DNA from: Oscillospiraceae bacterium
Lineage (GTDB): Bacteria > Bacillota > Clostridia > Oscillospirales > Acutalibacteraceae
Direction of reading: 5' to 3'
Assembly: GCA_019422905.1 (NCBI GenBank)
Contig: JAHZCM010000022.1
Location: 7,014 to 22,221 of the forward strand
Length of the DNA stretch: 15,208 bases
Shown here: one piece after another, positions 1 to 7,650 of the stretch
Position numbering within the stretch: the stretch's first letter is position 1
Layout of the letters: the number at the start of each line of letters is the position of its first letter
Translations under genes and position numbers: made by a program
Notes under the pieces: generated by a model
What the model was told of the DNA's origin: nothing
Databases searched by the model: none
What the model saw: only the letters and a program-made list of their open reading frames with translations

Positions 1-1
1 C

Positions 2-769
2 GCTACGATCAATACGCAGACGCGGCAGATCCTGCTTGTCACAACGCCGCGCGATTACTATGTGCCGCTTTCCATTTCCGGCGGCGTCCCGGATAAGCTG
101 ACGCATGCGGGTATTTACGGCGTCAACGTCTCGATGGAAACGCTTGAAATGCTCTATGATATCGATATAGACTACTATTTCCGTCTGGATTTTACCGGCT
201 TTAAGGGGATTGTGGACGCGCTCGGCGGTATCACGCTTTACAATGACATTGAGTTCAGCCGCGGGCAGTATTATTATCCGGTCGGCACGAACGTGCTGGG
301 CGGCGATGCGGCGCTGCAGTTTGCGCGCGAGCGCTATTCGTTCATCGACGGCGATATTCAGCGCGGCAAGAATCAGCTAAAGGTGATTTCTGCGATCATC
401 GACAAAGCGCTTTCACCGGAAATCCTGGTCAATTATACATCGATCCTTGAAAGCCTTGAGGACTGCTTTGACATGAATGTACCTTATAACGATATTGCGG
501 CGATTGTCCGCCGCCAGCTTTCGGACGGCGGTTCATGGAACATCGTGCAGTACAGCGTGACGGGCTTCGGCGATTCGCAGATCCCATATTCCATGAGCGA
601 CTATGCCTATGTCATGCAGCCGGATTATGAGACGGTCAATACGGCGAAGGCGCTGATGCAGAGCGTGCGGGACGGCGAGATTATTTCGGACCCTTCGAAG
701 GCCGATGTGCAGGCAGCTTCGGAGCTGGCTGCGGAGGACGGCAGCAGCGCTTACGCGTATGACGAATAA
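2..769 (+). CDS. LytR-CpsA-Psr (LCP) family protein, 5' end missing
   Basis: LCP proteins are membrane-anchored, extracellular phosphotransferases that attach wall teichoic acid, capsule or similar glycopolymers to peptidoglycan. The reading frame is already open at base 2, so the N-terminal cytoplasmic tail and transmembrane anchor lie outside the window; 255 residues are visible. Counting from the first visible codon, the fragment shows the lipid-phosphate-binding motifs of the family: TTPRDYYV (R17, D18), the YYFRLDF segment (R61, D63), and FARERYSFIDGDIQRGKNQ with R109, R111 and R121. The last 35 or so residues are acidic and Ser/Ala-rich, probably a disordered tail. A GTG at 62 could be mistaken for the start, but the conserved PRD motif lies upstream of it. 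A hairpin terminator follows directly. The family is certain; which polymer it transfers cannot be told. Confidence 0.93.
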   Translation, partial: ATINTQTRQILLVTTPRDYYVPLSISGGVPDKLTHAGIYGVNVSMETLEMLYDIDIDYYFRLDFTGFKGIVDALGGITLYNDIEFSRGQYYYPVGTNVLGGDAALQFARERYSFIDGDIQRGKNQLKVISAIIDKALSPEILVNYTSILESLEDCFDMNVPYNDIAAIVRRQLSDGGSWNIVQYSVTGFGDSQIPYSMSDYAYVMQPDYETVNTAKALMQSVRDGEIISDPSKADVQAASELAAEDGSSAYAYDE

Positions 770-775
770 CCAGAT

Positions 776-809
776 TTCCCGGAGTCCCTGCGGCTTCGGG
801 AAGTTTTCT
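776..809 (+). terminator. Rho-independent terminator after the LCP gene
   Basis: TTCCCGGAG (776-784) pairs with CTTCGGGAA (794-802) in a 9-bp stem containing one G-T pair, followed by GTTTTCT. It begins seven bases after the LCP stop codon. The T-run is short, so termination may be partial and could let transcription continue into the acetyltransferase. Confidence 0.6.
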
Positions 810-846
810 ATATCATGGAAACGGCGAAAAAGGAGTGTGGGGCGAC

Positions 847-1809
847 ATGCAGGTTTCGGCGATGACCCGCGGGCAGCTCGAGGAATATCTGAACTGGCAG
901 TATGCGCCGCCGTTTGAGCGGTACACGATACGCCCGGAAAACCGCGGGGAGGATCGGCAGGAAGCGCTGGGCGGCTTCGAAAACTGGTTTGCCGTCAGCG
1001 AGCCCGGGCAGGGCATGGTCGGTATGTATGAATATGAGTTCTGTGCGGACGGCTCGGTGGAAATTGGGCTTGGCATGCGGCCGGATCATGTGGGCTGCGG
1101 GAACGGCGCGGCTTTTGTGCGCGGCTGTGTCTTGTTCTGCCGGGAGCATTACGGACACAAGGGCGCAATTACCCTGCATGTTCTGGAGGAAAATGAATGT
1201 GCGCGGCACGTCTATGAAAAGGCCGGCTTTCGCGTCTGCGGCAGGGCGGAGGGCAGAGACCACGGCAAGCCGGTTCAGTTCATTTGCATGCGGCTCGAAA
1301 CGGGAGAGCCGGAGATTCGGACGACGGAGAGCGCGGAGCTGGACGGGATTTATGCGCTTGTGCAGGAAACCATCCGTGCGGTCTACCCGCGCTATTATCC
1401 GGCGGGCGCCGTAGATTTCTTTGCGGCGCTTCACAGCAGGGAACGGATCGCCGAGGCGATTCGCCTCGGGCAGGTGTTTTCTCTCTATGCGGGAGGAGAA
1501 CTCTGCGGTACGGTTACGGTGCATGAAAACGAAATAAGCCGCTTGCTTGTTTTGCCGCAGGAGCAGAAAAAGGGTTATGGAACCGCTCTGCTTCGTTTTG
1601 CGGAAAATCGTATTCGCAGGGATTATGATGCGGTGTGCGTGGATGCGTCGCTTCCGGCAAAGTCGATGTACCTGAAATGCGGCTATACCTTTGCGGCCTA
1701 TCGAACGCTTCGCACGGAAAACGGGGATTATCTCTGTTATGACAGAATGGTGCTAAAAGTAACCGGCAGATTAAAGAGAGGAACACGGGATGACGAAAGA
1801 AATATATAA
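847..1809 (+). CDS. Tandem GNAT-family N-acetyltransferase (two GNAT domains)
   Basis: GNAT enzymes transfer an acetyl group from acetyl-CoA to an amine. This 320-residue protein carries two GNAT units. The first (about 1-152) has the acetyl-CoA loop GMRPDHVGCGNGAAF (76-90), then an acidic Leu-Glu-Glu-Asn segment and YEKAGF (123-128). The second (about 155-305) has the loop LLVLPQEQKKGYGTAL (233-248) and AKSMYLKCGY (271-280). Single-domain GNATs are about half this length. I chose ATG 847, which follows the Shine-Dalgarno AAAAAGGAG ending at 835; an in-frame GTG at 835 overlaps that site and is unlikely. The last 20 bases overlap the next gene, pointing to translational coupling. In double GNATs one unit is often catalytically degenerate, but both loops look intact here. 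The substrate is unknown. Confidence 0.88.
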   Translation: MQVSAMTRGQLEEYLNWQYAPPFERYTIRPENRGEDRQEALGGFENWFAVSEPGQGMVGMYEYEFCADGSVEIGLGMRPDHVGCGNGAAFVRGCVLFCREHYGHKGAITLHVLEENECARHVYEKAGFRVCGRAEGRDHGKPVQFICMRLETGEPEIRTTESAELDGIYALVQETIRAVYPRYYPAGAVDFFAALHSRERIAEAIRLGQVFSLYAGGELCGTVTVHENEISRLLVLPQEQKKGYGTALLRFAENRIRRDYDAVCVDASLPAKSMYLKCGYTFAAYRTLRTENGDYLCYDRMVLKVTGRLKRGTRDDERNI

Positions 1810-2467
1810 ACGGCTCGAAGATTATATGCTGAAGGAAATGGATGACAGCGCACACGACGCGGAGCACATCTACCGTGTGCTGTATACGGCGCTGGACATT
1901 GCGCAGACGGAGCCCGGGGCGGATTTGGACGTGCTGATCGCGGCCTGCCTGCTGCATGATATCGGCCGCGCCGAGCAGCTCCGCGATCCGTCGCTCTGCC
2001 ATGCGCAGGTCGGCGGGGAAAAGGCGTACAGGTTCTTGTGCCGAAACGGCTTTGACGAATCGTTTGCCGGCCATGTGCGCGCCTGCATCCGCACGCATCG
2101 CTTCCGCAGCGACGCGCCGCCGCAGAGCCTGGAGGCAAAGATCCTCTTCGATGCGGACAAGCTGGACGCTGCGGGCGCATGCGGCATTGCGCGAACCCTT
2201 TTGTATCAGGGCGAGGTATCGGCCCCGCTTTATACCCGGATGGCGGACGGGACGGTTTCGGACGGCGCTGAGGACGGTGCGGAATCGTTCTTCCACGAGT
2301 ACAGACATAAGCTGGAAAAGATTTACGATGGGTTTTACACCGCAAGGGGCGCGGCGCTTGCCGGGAAACGCCGGAGTACGGCGGAGTCCTTTTACAAGGC
2401 GCTGCTCGCCGAGGTACAGGAGCCGGAGCGCGCTGGGCGCGATATTTTGAGAAATACCCTGCGATGA
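1790..2467 (+). CDS. HD-domain phosphohydrolase, YpgQ/YedJ-like
   Basis: This is a 225-residue metal-dependent phosphohydrolase. The HD-fold metal ligands are visible in order: H26 in AEHIYRV, the H56-D57 pair in LLHDIGR, and the DADKLD motif at 121-126. The sequence after DADKLD (AAGACGIARTLL) resembles the YpgQ/YedJ branch, some members of which hydrolyse nucleoside triphosphates; that activity is an extrapolation here. There is no signal peptide or membrane segment, so it should be cytoplasmic. The start ATG lies 20 bases inside the acetyltransferase gene and has the site AGAGAGG about nine bases upstream, so the two are almost certainly cotranscribed. Cyclic-nucleotide phosphodiesterase is a less likely alternative, because HD-GYP and RelA features are absent. 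Confidence 0.9.
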   Translation: MTKEIYKRLEDYMLKEMDDSAHDAEHIYRVLYTALDIAQTEPGADLDVLIAACLLHDIGRAEQLRDPSLCHAQVGGEKAYRFLCRNGFDESFAGHVRACIRTHRFRSDAPPQSLEAKILFDADKLDAAGACGIARTLLYQGEVSAPLYTRMADGTVSDGAEDGAESFFHEYRHKLEKIYDGFYTARGAALAGKRRSTAESFYKALLAEVQEPERAGRDILRNTLR

Positions 2468-2487
2468 AACTTTTGCTTCCGGAGCCC

Positions 2488-2516
2488 TTGCAGTTTTCAG
2501 GGGAATTTCCTATAAT
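2488..2516 (+). promoter_or_regulatory. Sigma-A promoter for the DUF1622/YdcF pair
   Basis: TTGCAG (2488-2493) and a perfect TATAAT (2511-2516) are 17 bases apart. The -35 region sits inside a weak hairpin, CCCTTG (2485-2490) with CAGGGG (2498-2503), that could also end transcription of the HD-domain gene, so promoter and terminator may overlap. Confidence 0.75.
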
Positions 2517-2532
2517 AAATGCGGTGTATAAT

Positions 2533-2557
2533 GGGTGCCGGCTTTCGGGCGGCGCCC
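2533..2557 (+). other. Leader hairpin upstream of the DUF1622 gene
   Basis: GGGTGCCG (2533-2540) can pair with CGGCGCCC (2550-2557), eight pairs with one G-T, around a nine-base loop. It lies just before the GTGGAGG ribosome binding site, so it may stabilise the 5' end or influence translation. No riboswitch family is recognised. Confidence 0.35.
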
Positions 2558-2573
2558 GCAGTGGAGGTTTGTA

Positions 2574-2939
2574 ATGGAACAGGTTGAGTTGTTTTTGGAG
2601 AATTTTCTGGATTCCTGCGTGGGCATTGCCATTCACGGCTTTGAGCTGATCGGTGTGGTGATCATTATCATTGCGGGTATAAAGGGTGTGATCGGCTATG
2701 TTCAAAGGAACCCCTCCGTGCGCTTGCAGCTCGCGAAGGGAATGGCGCTTGGATTGGAATTCAAGCTCGGCAGTGAGATTCTGCGCACGGTTGTCGTGCG
2801 GGAACTGTCCGAAGTGGCGCTGGTCGCGGCGATCATCGCCGTTCGCGCGGCGCTGACATTCCTGATCCACTGGGAAATCAAGATCGAGCAGGATACGGAG
2901 AGCGGCGTGAAGCGGAAAACGGAAAAGCCGCAGGAATGA
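2574..2939 (+). CDS. DUF1622 family small membrane protein
   Basis: This 121-residue protein matches my recollection of DUF1622, a family of uncharacterised small membrane proteins. Two hydrophobic segments are visible, about 17-43 (rich in Ile/Val/Gly) and 79-98. Between them is an amphipathic stretch with the family-like pattern LGLEFKLGSEILRTVV (58-73). The C-terminus is charged (Glu/Lys-rich) and probably cytoplasmic. The start is ATG 2574, preceded by GTGGAGG; an in-frame upstream GTG at 2535 falls in a leader hairpin and has no binding site. It is the first gene after a strong promoter and is followed within 60 bases by a YdcF-type gene. The function of the family is unknown to me. Confidence 0.85.
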   Translation: MEQVELFLENFLDSCVGIAIHGFELIGVVIIIIAGIKGVIGYVQRNPSVRLQLAKGMALGLEFKLGSEILRTVVVRELSEVALVAAIIAVRAALTFLIHWEIKIEQDTESGVKRKTEKPQE

Positions 2940-2996
2940 CGCTTTGCGGCTGTGCACTTTTGTTCCATAAAACGATGAAGGGTGTGTGGTATTCCG

Positions 2997-3497
2997 ATGA
3001 AGCGATCGCCGGACATCCCGCCGGACGGTGCCACCGTCGTGGTGCTTGGCGCGCGGGTTTATGAGACGCGGCTCAGTCCCACGCTGCAAAACCGTGTGCA
3101 GGCTGCGGCGGACTACCTGCTCGCGCATCCGCAGTCCATGTGCATCACGACCGGCGGACGCGGCGCGGATGAATCCCGCTCGGAGGGTGAGGCCGCCAAA
3201 AAGGCGCTTACGGCGCTGGGCGTGGAATCCGGGCGCATCACGGCGGAGACGCGCTCCACCACGACGATGGAAAACCTGCGCTTTGCAAAAGAAATCCTCG
3301 TGCGCAGCCACAGAGGCACGGCGGTGCTGATTGCCACACAGCGCTATCACATGTGGCGGGCGTGCGCGATGGCGCGGCAGCTCGGCCTTGCGCCGTATCC
3401 GCTTTTTGCCGGGGACCGCCTGCGCGCGCTGCCGAAAAACGCCTGCCGGGAGCTGCTCGCGATTGTGAAATTTCTTCTTCTGCGCGGAAGAGCATAG
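2997..3497 (+). CDS. YdcF/DUF218 family protein (ElyC/SanA-like fold)
   Basis: DUF218 proteins have a Rossmann-like fold; relatives such as SanA and ElyC affect envelope integrity, while YdcF binds S-adenosylmethionine. The reaction is not established. Visible features: an initial strand ATVVVLGARV, then ITTGGRGADESRSEGEAAK, in which the Gly-Gly and the acidic Ser/Glu pattern are typical; STTTMENLRFAKEIL; and the ATQRYHMWRACAMARQLGL segment near the end. No transmembrane helix is present, unlike many relatives, so this is the short cytoplasmic form. The start is uncertain: ATG 2997 is preferred, but an in-frame GTG at 2982 would add five residues, and the purine stretch GAAGGG sits awkwardly for both. 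It probably belongs to the same transcript as the DUF1622 gene. Confidence 0.85.
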   Translation: MKRSPDIPPDGATVVVLGARVYETRLSPTLQNRVQAAADYLLAHPQSMCITTGGRGADESRSEGEAAKKALTALGVESGRITAETRSTTTMENLRFAKEILVRSHRGTAVLIATQRYHMWRACAMARQLGLAPYPLFAGDRLRALPKNACRELLAIVKFLLLRGRA

Positions 3498-3617
3498 GCG
3501 CTGCGCCTGCTCAGACAATGCCGCGGCGCTTGCAAGGGACTATAGATGATGAAGATATAAATGACCTTTAAAATGCGGAATCAATATTCGATTCAGAGAA
3601 AGGAAGGGGATTGACGG
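3498..3617 (+). promoter_or_regulatory. Leader and probable promoter region of the pyrimidine operon
   Basis: This 120-base gap turns A/T-rich toward pyrC. It holds TTGCAA (3530-3535) and TATAAA (3556-3561), but their 20-base spacing is too long for a consensus promoter. The remaining leader is only about 50 bases, too short for the long PyrR-dependent attenuator of Bacillus pyr operons. The pyrC ribosome binding site AGGAAGGGGA lies at 3601-3610. Confidence 0.4.
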
Positions 3618-4904
3618 ATGGAGACCACCCCAAGACGGCTGCTCATCCGCGGCGCGCGGATTCTGAACCCGGCGCGCGGCGAGGATTATGTCGGCAATAT
3701 CCTGATTGCGGACGACCGCATCAGCGCCGTTTCGGAAAACCTGTACGACGCAGAGGCTGAGGTGATCGAGGCAAAAGGACTTACGGCGGTGCCGGGCTTT
3801 GTCGACCTGCACGTGCACCTGCGCGATCCCGGCTTTACCGACAAGGAGGATATCCTTTCGGGCTGCCGCGCGGCTGCGGCGGGCGGTGTGACAAGCCTTC
3901 TGTGCATGCCGAATACGAAGCCCGCAGCTGATACGCCGGAAACAGTGCGCTATATTCTCGACAAGGCGAAGGGCGCGGACGCGCACGTTTACGTGGCTGC
4001 GGCTATTACGAAGGGCCTTGGCGGCGCAGAGCTGTGCGACCTGAAGGCGCTCCGGGAGGCCGGCGCTACGGCGCTCAGCGACGACGGCCGTCCGGTCGTT
4101 GATACGGCCTGCCTTGTGGCGGCCATGCGCCGGGCGCCGGAGCTGAATCTGCTCGTCGCCGCGCATTGTGAGGATTTGTATCTTGCAAAAAAATGGTATC
4201 TGAACGAGGGCGAGATTTCGGCGCAGCTCGGCCTGCCCGGCGTATCTCCCGCGGCGGAGGACTGCGGCACGGCCCGCGAGATCGCCGTTGCGGCGGCATA
4301 CGATGTGCCGGTACACATCTGCCACGTCAGCACGCGCACCTCGGCGGCGATGATCCGCGACGCAAAGGCGCGCGGCGTGAAGGTAACGGCGGAAACCGCG
4401 CCGCACTATTTGCTGCTGACCGACCGTGAGCTGCTGAAAAAAGACGCGGACTACCGCATGAACCCGCCGCTTCGCACGGAGCAGGACCGCCTCGCGATGC
4501 TCGAAGCGCTGAAGGACGGCACGATCGACGCGGTCGCGACCGACCACGCGCCGCACACGCCGGCGGAGAAGGCGGACTTTCTTACGGCGCCGAACGGCTC
4601 CATCGGCATGGAGACGTCGTTTGCGGCGGCTTATACGGCGCTTGTCAAAACCGGCGTTCTGACGCTCGGGGAGCTTGTCGAAAAGATGAGCGTGCGTCCG
4701 GCACAGATCCTCGGCATTGAAGCGGGCGCGATCGGCGCCGGCGAGATTGCCGATATTGCGCTGATCGACGAGCGTGAGGAATGGATCGTCGATCCAGACA
4801 GGCTGCACGGCAAGAGCCGCAACACGCCGTTTAAGGGCATGACGCTGACTGGAAAGGTCAAGATGACCGTCTGCGGCGGCAGAATCGTATACTCCGAGCT
4901 GTGA
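3618..4904 (+). CDS. pyrC: Dihydroorotase, class I
   Basis: PyrC interconverts N-carbamoyl-aspartate and dihydroorotate, the third step of UMP synthesis, in the cytoplasm. The 428-residue length fits the class I (Gram-positive) enzyme. Metal ligands and catalytic residues of the amidohydrolase fold are all in place: HVH within DLHVHLRDPG (H65, H67), D155 in SDDGRPV, H183 in AAHCED, H236 in CHVST, and D309 in ATDHAPH. The conserved PHYLLLTD (262-269) and MNPPLR (281-286) segments are present. Class I enzymes have Asp where other amidohydrolases carry a carboxylated Lys, which agrees with SDDG. ATG 3618 is seven bases after a strong binding site. It is the first gene of pyrC-pyrF-pyrK-pyrD, with 39 bases to pyrF. 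Confidence 0.97.
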   Translation: METTPRRLLIRGARILNPARGEDYVGNILIADDRISAVSENLYDAEAEVIEAKGLTAVPGFVDLHVHLRDPGFTDKEDILSGCRAAAAGGVTSLLCMPNTKPAADTPETVRYILDKAKGADAHVYVAAAITKGLGGAELCDLKALREAGATALSDDGRPVVDTACLVAAMRRAPELNLLVAAHCEDLYLAKKWYLNEGEISAQLGLPGVSPAAEDCGTAREIAVAAAYDVPVHICHVSTRTSAAMIRDAKARGVKVTAETAPHYLLLTDRELLKKDADYRMNPPLRTEQDRLAMLEALKDGTIDAVATDHAPHTPAEKADFLTAPNGSIGMETSFAAAYTALVKTGVLTLGELVEKMSVRPAQILGIEAGAIGAGEIADIALIDEREEWIVDPDRLHGKSRNTPFKGMTLTGKVKMTVCGGRIVYSEL

Positions 4905-4943
4905 AACCGCTCGTTACAAAATCATACAGAGAGGAACATCACC

Positions 4944-5876
4944 ATGTCTTTTGACCGCATGATCGAAAAGATCGTTGAAACCCAGAACCCCACTGTGGCA
5001 GGGCTTGACCCGAAGCTCTCCTACATCCCGCAGTATATCCGTGACGCGGCCGTCGCGGAGCACGGCAAAACGCTTGAGGGCGCGGCGGCGGCGCTCCTCG
5101 CCTACAACAAAGGCCTGATTGACGCGCTGTGCGACATCGTCCCGGCGGTCAAGCCGCAGGCGGCGTATTATGAGATGTACGGCTGGCAGGGCGTGAAAGC
5201 GCTCGCAGAAACCATCGCCTATGCGCGTGAAAAGGGCATGTTCGTCATCACGGACGGCAAGCGCAACGACATTGGAACTACGATGGAAGCGTATGCGACG
5301 GCGCATCTCGGTACGACGGACGTGTTCGGCGAAACGGCCGACGCGTTCGGCGCGGATGCGCTGACCGTGAACGGCTATCTCGGCACAGACGGCATCAAGC
5401 CGCTGCTTGGCGTCTGCGCCGAGAAGGACAAGGGTGTTTTCGTCCTTGTCAAGACCTCGAACCCCTCCTCCGGCGAGCTGCAGGATCAGAAGCTCGAAAG
5501 CGGCAGGACCGTTTATGAGACGATGGGCGCGTTCTGCGAGGCGTGGGGCGAAGCGGTCATGGGCCAATACGGTTATTCCGGCGTCGGCGCGGTCGTCGGC
5601 GCGACATATCCCGCGCAGCTCGGCGAGATGCGCGAAAAGGCGCCGCACACGTTCTTCCTCGTGCCCGGCTACGGCGCGCAGGGCGGCGGCGCGGACGACG
5701 TTGCGCCCGCGTTTGACAAAAACGGTCTCGGCGCGATCATCAACTCCTCGCGCGGCATCCTATGCGCGTGGCAGAAGGAAAACTGCGACGGGCACGACTA
5801 CGCACAGGCCGCGCGGCGCGAAGCCGTCCGCATGCGCGACGCAATCCGCACGCGCATCGGCGAGATCCGCGTATAA
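4944..5876 (+). CDS. pyrF: Orotidine 5'-phosphate decarboxylase, long subfamily (type 2)
   Basis: PyrF removes CO2 from OMP to form UMP, the last step of the pathway. The 310-residue length and sequence match the longer subfamily rather than the roughly 240-residue enzyme of Bacillus. The catalytic Asp-Lys-Asp charge network is visible in VITDGKRNDIGTT: D104, K106 and D109. AGLDPKLSYIP (19-29) forms the start of the barrel, AVKPQAAYYE (68-77) contains the conserved Lys, and NSSRGI near the C-terminus (about residue 268) is the phosphate-binding loop. ATG 4944 follows GAGAGG at 4929-4934. The gap to pyrK is 31 bases. Only the absence of other pyr genes in view (pyrB, pyrE, carAB) limits the pathway picture. 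Confidence 0.96.
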   Translation: MSFDRMIEKIVETQNPTVAGLDPKLSYIPQYIRDAAVAEHGKTLEGAAAALLAYNKGLIDALCDIVPAVKPQAAYYEMYGWQGVKALAETIAYAREKGMFVITDGKRNDIGTTMEAYATAHLGTTDVFGETADAFGADALTVNGYLGTDGIKPLLGVCAEKDKGVFVLVKTSNPSSGELQDQKLESGRTVYETMGAFCEAWGEAVMGQYGYSGVGAVVGATYPAQLGEMREKAPHTFFLVPGYGAQGGGADDVAPAFDKNGLGAIINSSRGILCAWQKENCDGHDYAQAARREAVRMRDAIRTRIGEIRV

Positions 5877-5907
5877 TACCGTTCTGCAACAGAAAGGATT
5901 TTTCCGC

Positions 5908-6666
5908 ATGAAATATGACGTAAAGCTCTGCGAGATTCTGCGCCGCGCAGAAATCGCAGCCGATACATATGATTTTACGGTGTCCGCACCGGAGCTGGCA
6001 GCCGTAGCTAAGCCCGGCCAGTTTGCGCACATCTATGTGCCGGGCAGGACGCTGCGCCGCCCGATTTCGATCTGCGACATCGACCGCGAAAACGGCACGC
6101 TGCGCTTTGTGTTTCAGGTGCGCGGCGCGGGCACGGCCGACCTCGCAAAATTTGCAGTCGGCGATCAGCTCGACATTTTGGCCCCGCTCGGAAACGGCTT
6201 TTCGGTAGAACCGGATAAAAAAGCACTGTTCGTCGGCGGTGGCATCGGTGTGCCGCCTCTGCTCGGTGCGGCGAAGCGGTACGGCGAAAATGCCACGGTG
6301 GCGGTCGGCTTCAGGAGCAAAGACTTTGCAATCCTCACAGCGGATTTTGAAGCGGCCGGCTGCGAGGTGCGCATCGCGACCGACGACGGCAGTCTCGGGT
6401 ACCGCGGCCTTGTCACCGACCTGATCCGCGATGTGAAGCCGGATATCATCCACGCCTGCGGTCCGATGGTCATGCTGCGCGCCGTGGCAAACTTTGCAAA
6501 AGAAAACAACATCCGCTGCGAGATTTCGCTCGAGGAGCGCATGGCGTGCGGTATCGGCGCGTGCCTCGGCTGCGCGGTGGAGCTGTACGATAAAAACGGC
6601 GGCACGTATATGGGGCATGTCTGCAAGGACGGCCCGGTTTTTGCCGCGGAAAGGGTGGTGCTCTGA
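5908..6666 (+). CDS. pyrK: Dihydroorotate dehydrogenase B, electron-transfer subunit
   Basis: PyrK carries electrons from the PyrD FMN through an iron-sulfur cluster and FAD to NAD+. The 252-residue protein shows the FAD-binding segment RRPISICD (50-57), the nucleotide-binding GGGIGVPPLLG (110-120), the HACGPMVML segment (182-190), and a C-terminal 2Fe-2S site with C214, C219, C222 and C239. This arrangement is specific to PyrK among ferredoxin reductase relatives. The frame is open far upstream into pyrF, but ATG 5908 is right: it follows AGAAAGGAT at 5891-5899 and begins at the conserved N-terminus. Its TGA stop shares a base with the ATG of pyrD, so the two subunits are translationally coupled, as expected for partners in a heterotetramer. 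Confidence 0.96.
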   Translation: MKYDVKLCEILRRAEIAADTYDFTVSAPELAAVAKPGQFAHIYVPGRTLRRPISICDIDRENGTLRFVFQVRGAGTADLAKFAVGDQLDILAPLGNGFSVEPDKKALFVGGGIGVPPLLGAAKRYGENATVAVGFRSKDFAILTADFEAAGCEVRIATDDGSLGYRGLVTDLIRDVKPDIIHACGPMVMLRAVANFAKENNIRCEISLEERMACGIGACLGCAVELYDKNGGTYMGHVCKDGPVFAAERVVL

Positions 6667-7577
6667 TGGCTGATCTGCATGTAAACGTCGCGGGCGTGGA
6701 ATTTAACAATCCGCTGATCGCCGCGTCCGGCACATTTGGCTTCGGGCGCGAATACGCGGAATTTTATCCGCTCTCTACGCTGGGCGGTATTTCCTCGAAG
6801 GGCATCACGCTGAAAGCGCGTCCGGGCAATTCCGCGCCGCGCATCGCGGAAGCACCCGGCGGCATGCTGAACGCCGTCGGTCTGCAAAATCCCGGCGTCG
6901 ATCACTTCATCGAGCAGGATTTGCCGTGGCTTCGCGGGCAGGGCACGCGCATCATCGCAAATATTGCCGGCAACACGCCGGAGGATTACTGCGCGATGGC
7001 GGAAAAGCTGAACGACACGGACGTCGACATGATCGAGCTCAACATTTCCTGCCCAAATGTTAAGCAGGGCGGCGTGCAGTTCGGCACGACCTGTGCCGGG
7101 GTTTCCGGCATCACGAAGGCCGTGCGCGCGCACTGTAAAAAGCCGCTGATGGTCAAGCTCTCTCCCAATGTCACGGATATTTCGGAGATGGCGCTTGCAG
7201 CCGAAAGCGAGGGCGCGGACGCGGTTTCGATGATCAACACGCTGACCGGCATGCGCATCGATATCCGCACAAAGCGCCCGATCATCCGCAACAACACCGG
7301 CGGCTTCTCCGGCCCGGCGCTGCTGCCGATCGCCGTGCGCATGGTGTGGCAGACCTATCAGAAGGTGAAGATCCCGATCGTCGGCCTCGGTGGCATCAGC
7401 ACATGGCAGGATGCGGTCGAGATGCTGCTCGCGGGCGCTGCGGCGCTGCAGATCGGCACGGTTCTGTTTACCGATCCATACGCCCCGGTGAAGATCCTCG
7501 AGGGGCTTGCCGCTTATATGGATGAAAACGGCGTGAAGTCCGTCTCTGAGCTGACGGGAGCGATGAAGCCGTGGTAA
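6666..7577 (+). CDS. pyrD: Dihydroorotate dehydrogenase B (NAD+), catalytic subunit
   Basis: This 303-residue FMN enzyme oxidises dihydroorotate to orotate and works with PyrK. It starts with NNPLIAASGTFGFG (14-27), the class 1 substrate- and FMN-binding region, and contains ISSKGITLK (42-50), GGMLNAVGLQNPG (65-77) and ELNISCPN (124-131), where C129 is the catalytic base of class 1 enzymes (class 2 has Ser). KLSPN (about 164-168) and GLGGIS with IGTVLFTDP close the barrel. The presence of Cys and of pyrK makes it the NAD-dependent 1B form. It is the last gene of the operon. Downstream there is no T-rich terminator, only the palindromic repeat of the DUF559 unit, whose hairpin could help end or stabilise the message. 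Confidence 0.97.
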   Translation: MADLHVNVAGVEFNNPLIAASGTFGFGREYAEFYPLSTLGGISSKGITLKARPGNSAPRIAEAPGGMLNAVGLQNPGVDHFIEQDLPWLRGQGTRIIANIAGNTPEDYCAMAEKLNDTDVDMIELNISCPNVKQGGVQFGTTCAGVSGITKAVRAHCKKPLMVKLSPNVTDISEMALAAESEGADAVSMINTLTGMRIDIRTKRPIIRNNTGGFSGPALLPIAVRMVWQTYQKVKIPIVGLGGISTWQDAVEMLLAGAAALQIGTVLFTDPYAPVKILEGLAAYMDENGVKSVSELTGAMKPW

Positions 7578-7600
7578 AATTGAGGTAAAGAATCCGAATA

Positions 7601-7647
7601 CGCCTCCCTCCAAGAGGGAGGCGGCACGCGGAGCGTGACGGAGGGAG
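7601..7647 (+). repeat. Left palindromic repeat (double hairpin plus GGAGGGAG)
   Basis: CGCCTCCCTC (7601-7610) and GAGGGAGGCG (7614-7623) form a perfect 10-bp stem with a three-base loop. A second small hairpin follows, CACGC-GGA-GCGTG (7625-7637), then GGAGGGAG (7640-7647). That last segment can also pair with CTCCCTCC (7605-7612), so two alternative folds compete. It also serves as the Shine-Dalgarno site of the DUF559 gene. Confidence 0.85.
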
Positions 7648-7650
7648 TAA

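Noticed and set aside
835..846. GTG 835 as start of the GNAT gene
   Set aside because: It overlaps the AAAAAGGAG binding site; the in-frame ATG at 847 fits better.
1737..3518. Very long open frame on the - strand (593 codons)
   Set aside because: It is antisense to three well-supported genes, its translation is Arg/Pro/His-rich with no domain, and such shadow frames are expected in DNA with high GC at third codon positions.
3590..3612. ATTCAGAGAAAGG before pyrC (and ACAGAGAGG before pyrF) as PyrR binding loops
   Set aside because: They resemble the PyrR loop consensus only in the purine stretch that is also the ribosome binding site, and no supporting stem or terminator is present.
5407..5907. 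Upstream extension of the pyrK frame through pyrF
   Set aside because: The extension overlaps pyrF in another frame and is Arg/Ser-rich; the ATG at 5908 has a good binding site and the right family length.
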